Source: an uncultured Lachnospiraceae bacterium (GTDB lineage: Bacteria; Bacillota; Clostridia; Lachnospirales; Lachnospiraceae). From it: a DNA stretch of 40,963 nucleotides. Each line of letters begins with the position of its first letter. Position 1 is the first letter of the stretch. Where the stretch lies: positions 1 to 40,963 of the forward strand of contig CADCMM010000013.1 in NCBI GenBank assembly GCA_902802515.1, given 5' to 3'. A model generated the notes under the pieces. The model saw nothing but the letters and a program-made list of their open reading frames with translations, was not told the origin of the DNA and did not search any database. Shown here one piece after another: positions 40,103 through 40,963 of this stretch. Both the position numbers and the translations under genes were made by a program.

Positions 40103-40963
40103 CTACTCTAACCCTCCATCATTCACCGGCCGCCCCTCCTGTCTGCTCACCCTGCGATATTCCAGAGGAGTATGTCCGGTCAGCCGTTTAAATTCTGTAA
40201 TAAAATGCCCCATGTTGCCATACCCGCAGGCATTAGCGATATCTACCACCGTTTCCTGGGTCTTCTCCAGCATCAGAACTGCCTGCCGAATGCGCACTTC
40301 ATTCATGTATGTAACCGGGGTCTTCCCCAGTGTTTTCTTAAAAAAGCGGCAGAAATACTGTTCGTTCATGTTCATAATATCTGCCAATTCCCGAATGTAG
40401 ATCTTCGATGCGTAATTTTCTCTCACATACGTCATCACCTTTTTCAGCGCTTCAATTCTGGGATCCGGCAGGGAATCCTCATAGGGCAGCTGTCCTGCCT
40501 CATACAGGGATGCCAGAATGTTCATAAGCGCCGCTTTGATCCGCAGCTGGGAAGCGGGCGTGATCACAAAACGCTGATCTTCATGAATCTTTGCTGTCTC
40601 CTGAAACACCCTCCGGATCCTGTCAAATTCCTGCTTTATCGGTTCAAATCCCGGATCCCTCTCTGTAATGATCTCCGGCAGGCGAAGACGTCCCTGCACT
40701 AAGGGATCAATCAGTTCCTTGCTGGCTGCGTCCACTCCCACTCCGGAAAGGATCATCGGGTCAAACAGCACCGCCTGTTCCTTGTATCCGACGCCGCAGT
40801 CAATGGTGTGCAATTTCCCCGCATTGACAAAGGAAAACGCCTCCTGTTCAACCACATAGCGATCCATGTTGATCCCGACACGGTATTTTCCTTTCTCAAA
40901 ATGCAAAAGTTCTATATTTTCATGCCAATGCAATTTTACCTCAAACGGAGTTCCCTCAGGCTC
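40103..40963 (-). CDS. AraC family transcriptional regulator, 5' end outside the window
   Basis: 286 codons are visible and the frame stays open to the window edge (PEGTPFEVKLHWHENIELLH), so the true start lies beyond 40963. The N-terminal half is a cupin-type ligand domain (HWHENIELLHFEKGKYRVGI). The C-terminal hundred residues hold two helix-turn-helix motifs: YIRELADIMNMNEQYFCRFF and VVDIANACGYGNMGHFITEF, with the FKRLTGHTPLEYRR ending. It probably senses a sugar and controls the adjacent alpha-glucosidase and ABC transporter. Confidence 0.93.
   Translation of the reverse strand, partial: EPEGTPFEVKLHWHENIELLHFEKGKYRVGINMDRYVVEQEAFSFVNAGKLHTIDCGVGYKEQAVLFDPMILSGVGVDAASKELIDPLVQGRLRLPEIITERDPGFEPIKQEFDRIRRVFQETAKIHEDQRFVITPASQLRIKAALMNILASLYEAGQLPYEDSLPDPRIEALKKVMTYVRENYASKIYIRELADIMNMNEQYFCRFFKKTLGKTPVTYMNEVRIRQAVLMLEKTQETVVDIANACGYGNMGHFITEFKRLTGHTPLEYRRVSRQEGRPVNDGGLE

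Overview
The window looks like a chromosomal stretch from a Gram-positive gut anaerobe, most likely a member of the Lachnospiraceae (Clostridia). Reasons: moderate GC, strong AGGAGG-type ribosome binding sites, sigma-A-like promoters, an aldo/keto reductase with a C-terminal ferredoxin-like 2x[4Fe-4S] module, a choline/glucan-binding-repeat NlpC/P60 hydrolase, ABC sugar importers without their own ATPase, and lipobox signal peptides. The genus is not determined. Nearly all genes lie on the minus strand; only pncB and ilvE are clearly on the plus strand.

Layout: 1-116 is the start of a MATE transporter running off the window. 117-758 is a gene-free block packed with palindromes. 759-6495 holds a secreted beta-helix protein and, upstream of it, a regulator-ATPase-permease efflux operon (XRE/DUF4097-like, LolD-like, FtsX-like). 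6878-11966 holds a membrane-anchored PQQ-like propeller protein, the Mn exporter mntP, a MATE transporter and an HTH-Uma2 nuclease-like fusion. 12262-20275 is a five-gene same-strand run with 39-54 nt gaps: a secreted transglutaminase-like multi-domain protein, a MotA/ExbB-like channel with a long cytoplasmic tail, a MotB/OmpA-like partner with a heptad-perfect extracellular coiled coil, an M18 aminopeptidase and the Fe-S aldo/keto reductase, closed by a strong terminator. This run is the best candidate for an undescribed system: a ZorAB-like proton-driven motor without Zorya effectors, paired with a surface transglutaminase-like protein.

20659-22824 is the NlpC/P60 cell-wall hydrolase. 23034-25535 is fructokinase and GH32 sucrose/fructan hydrolase, followed upstream by a broken sugar-binding-protein gene (25646-26600) abutting a HEPN/MNT toxin-antitoxin pair. 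27816-27967 is tRNA-Gln(CUG) with promoter and terminator. 27999-34716 carries a HAD hydrolase, a small lipoprotein, pncB, an M28-like secreted protein, an RluA-type pseudouridine synthase and ilvE. 34925-40963 is an alpha-glucoside uptake locus: AraC regulator (cut by the window end), GH13 alpha-glucosidase, binding protein and two permeases.

A second theme is the density of palindromic elements between genes. A family of long imperfect hairpins with ends like GGCTGTCGCACTAA occurs at 6626, 20401, 28824 and 34737 (long forms) and 9556 and 12113 (short forms). A separate 97-bp inverted-repeat element at 8768-8864 is flanked by a perfect 8-bp direct repeat, the footprint of transposition. A hairpin family with the arm AAGGAAACG marks several gene 3' ends.
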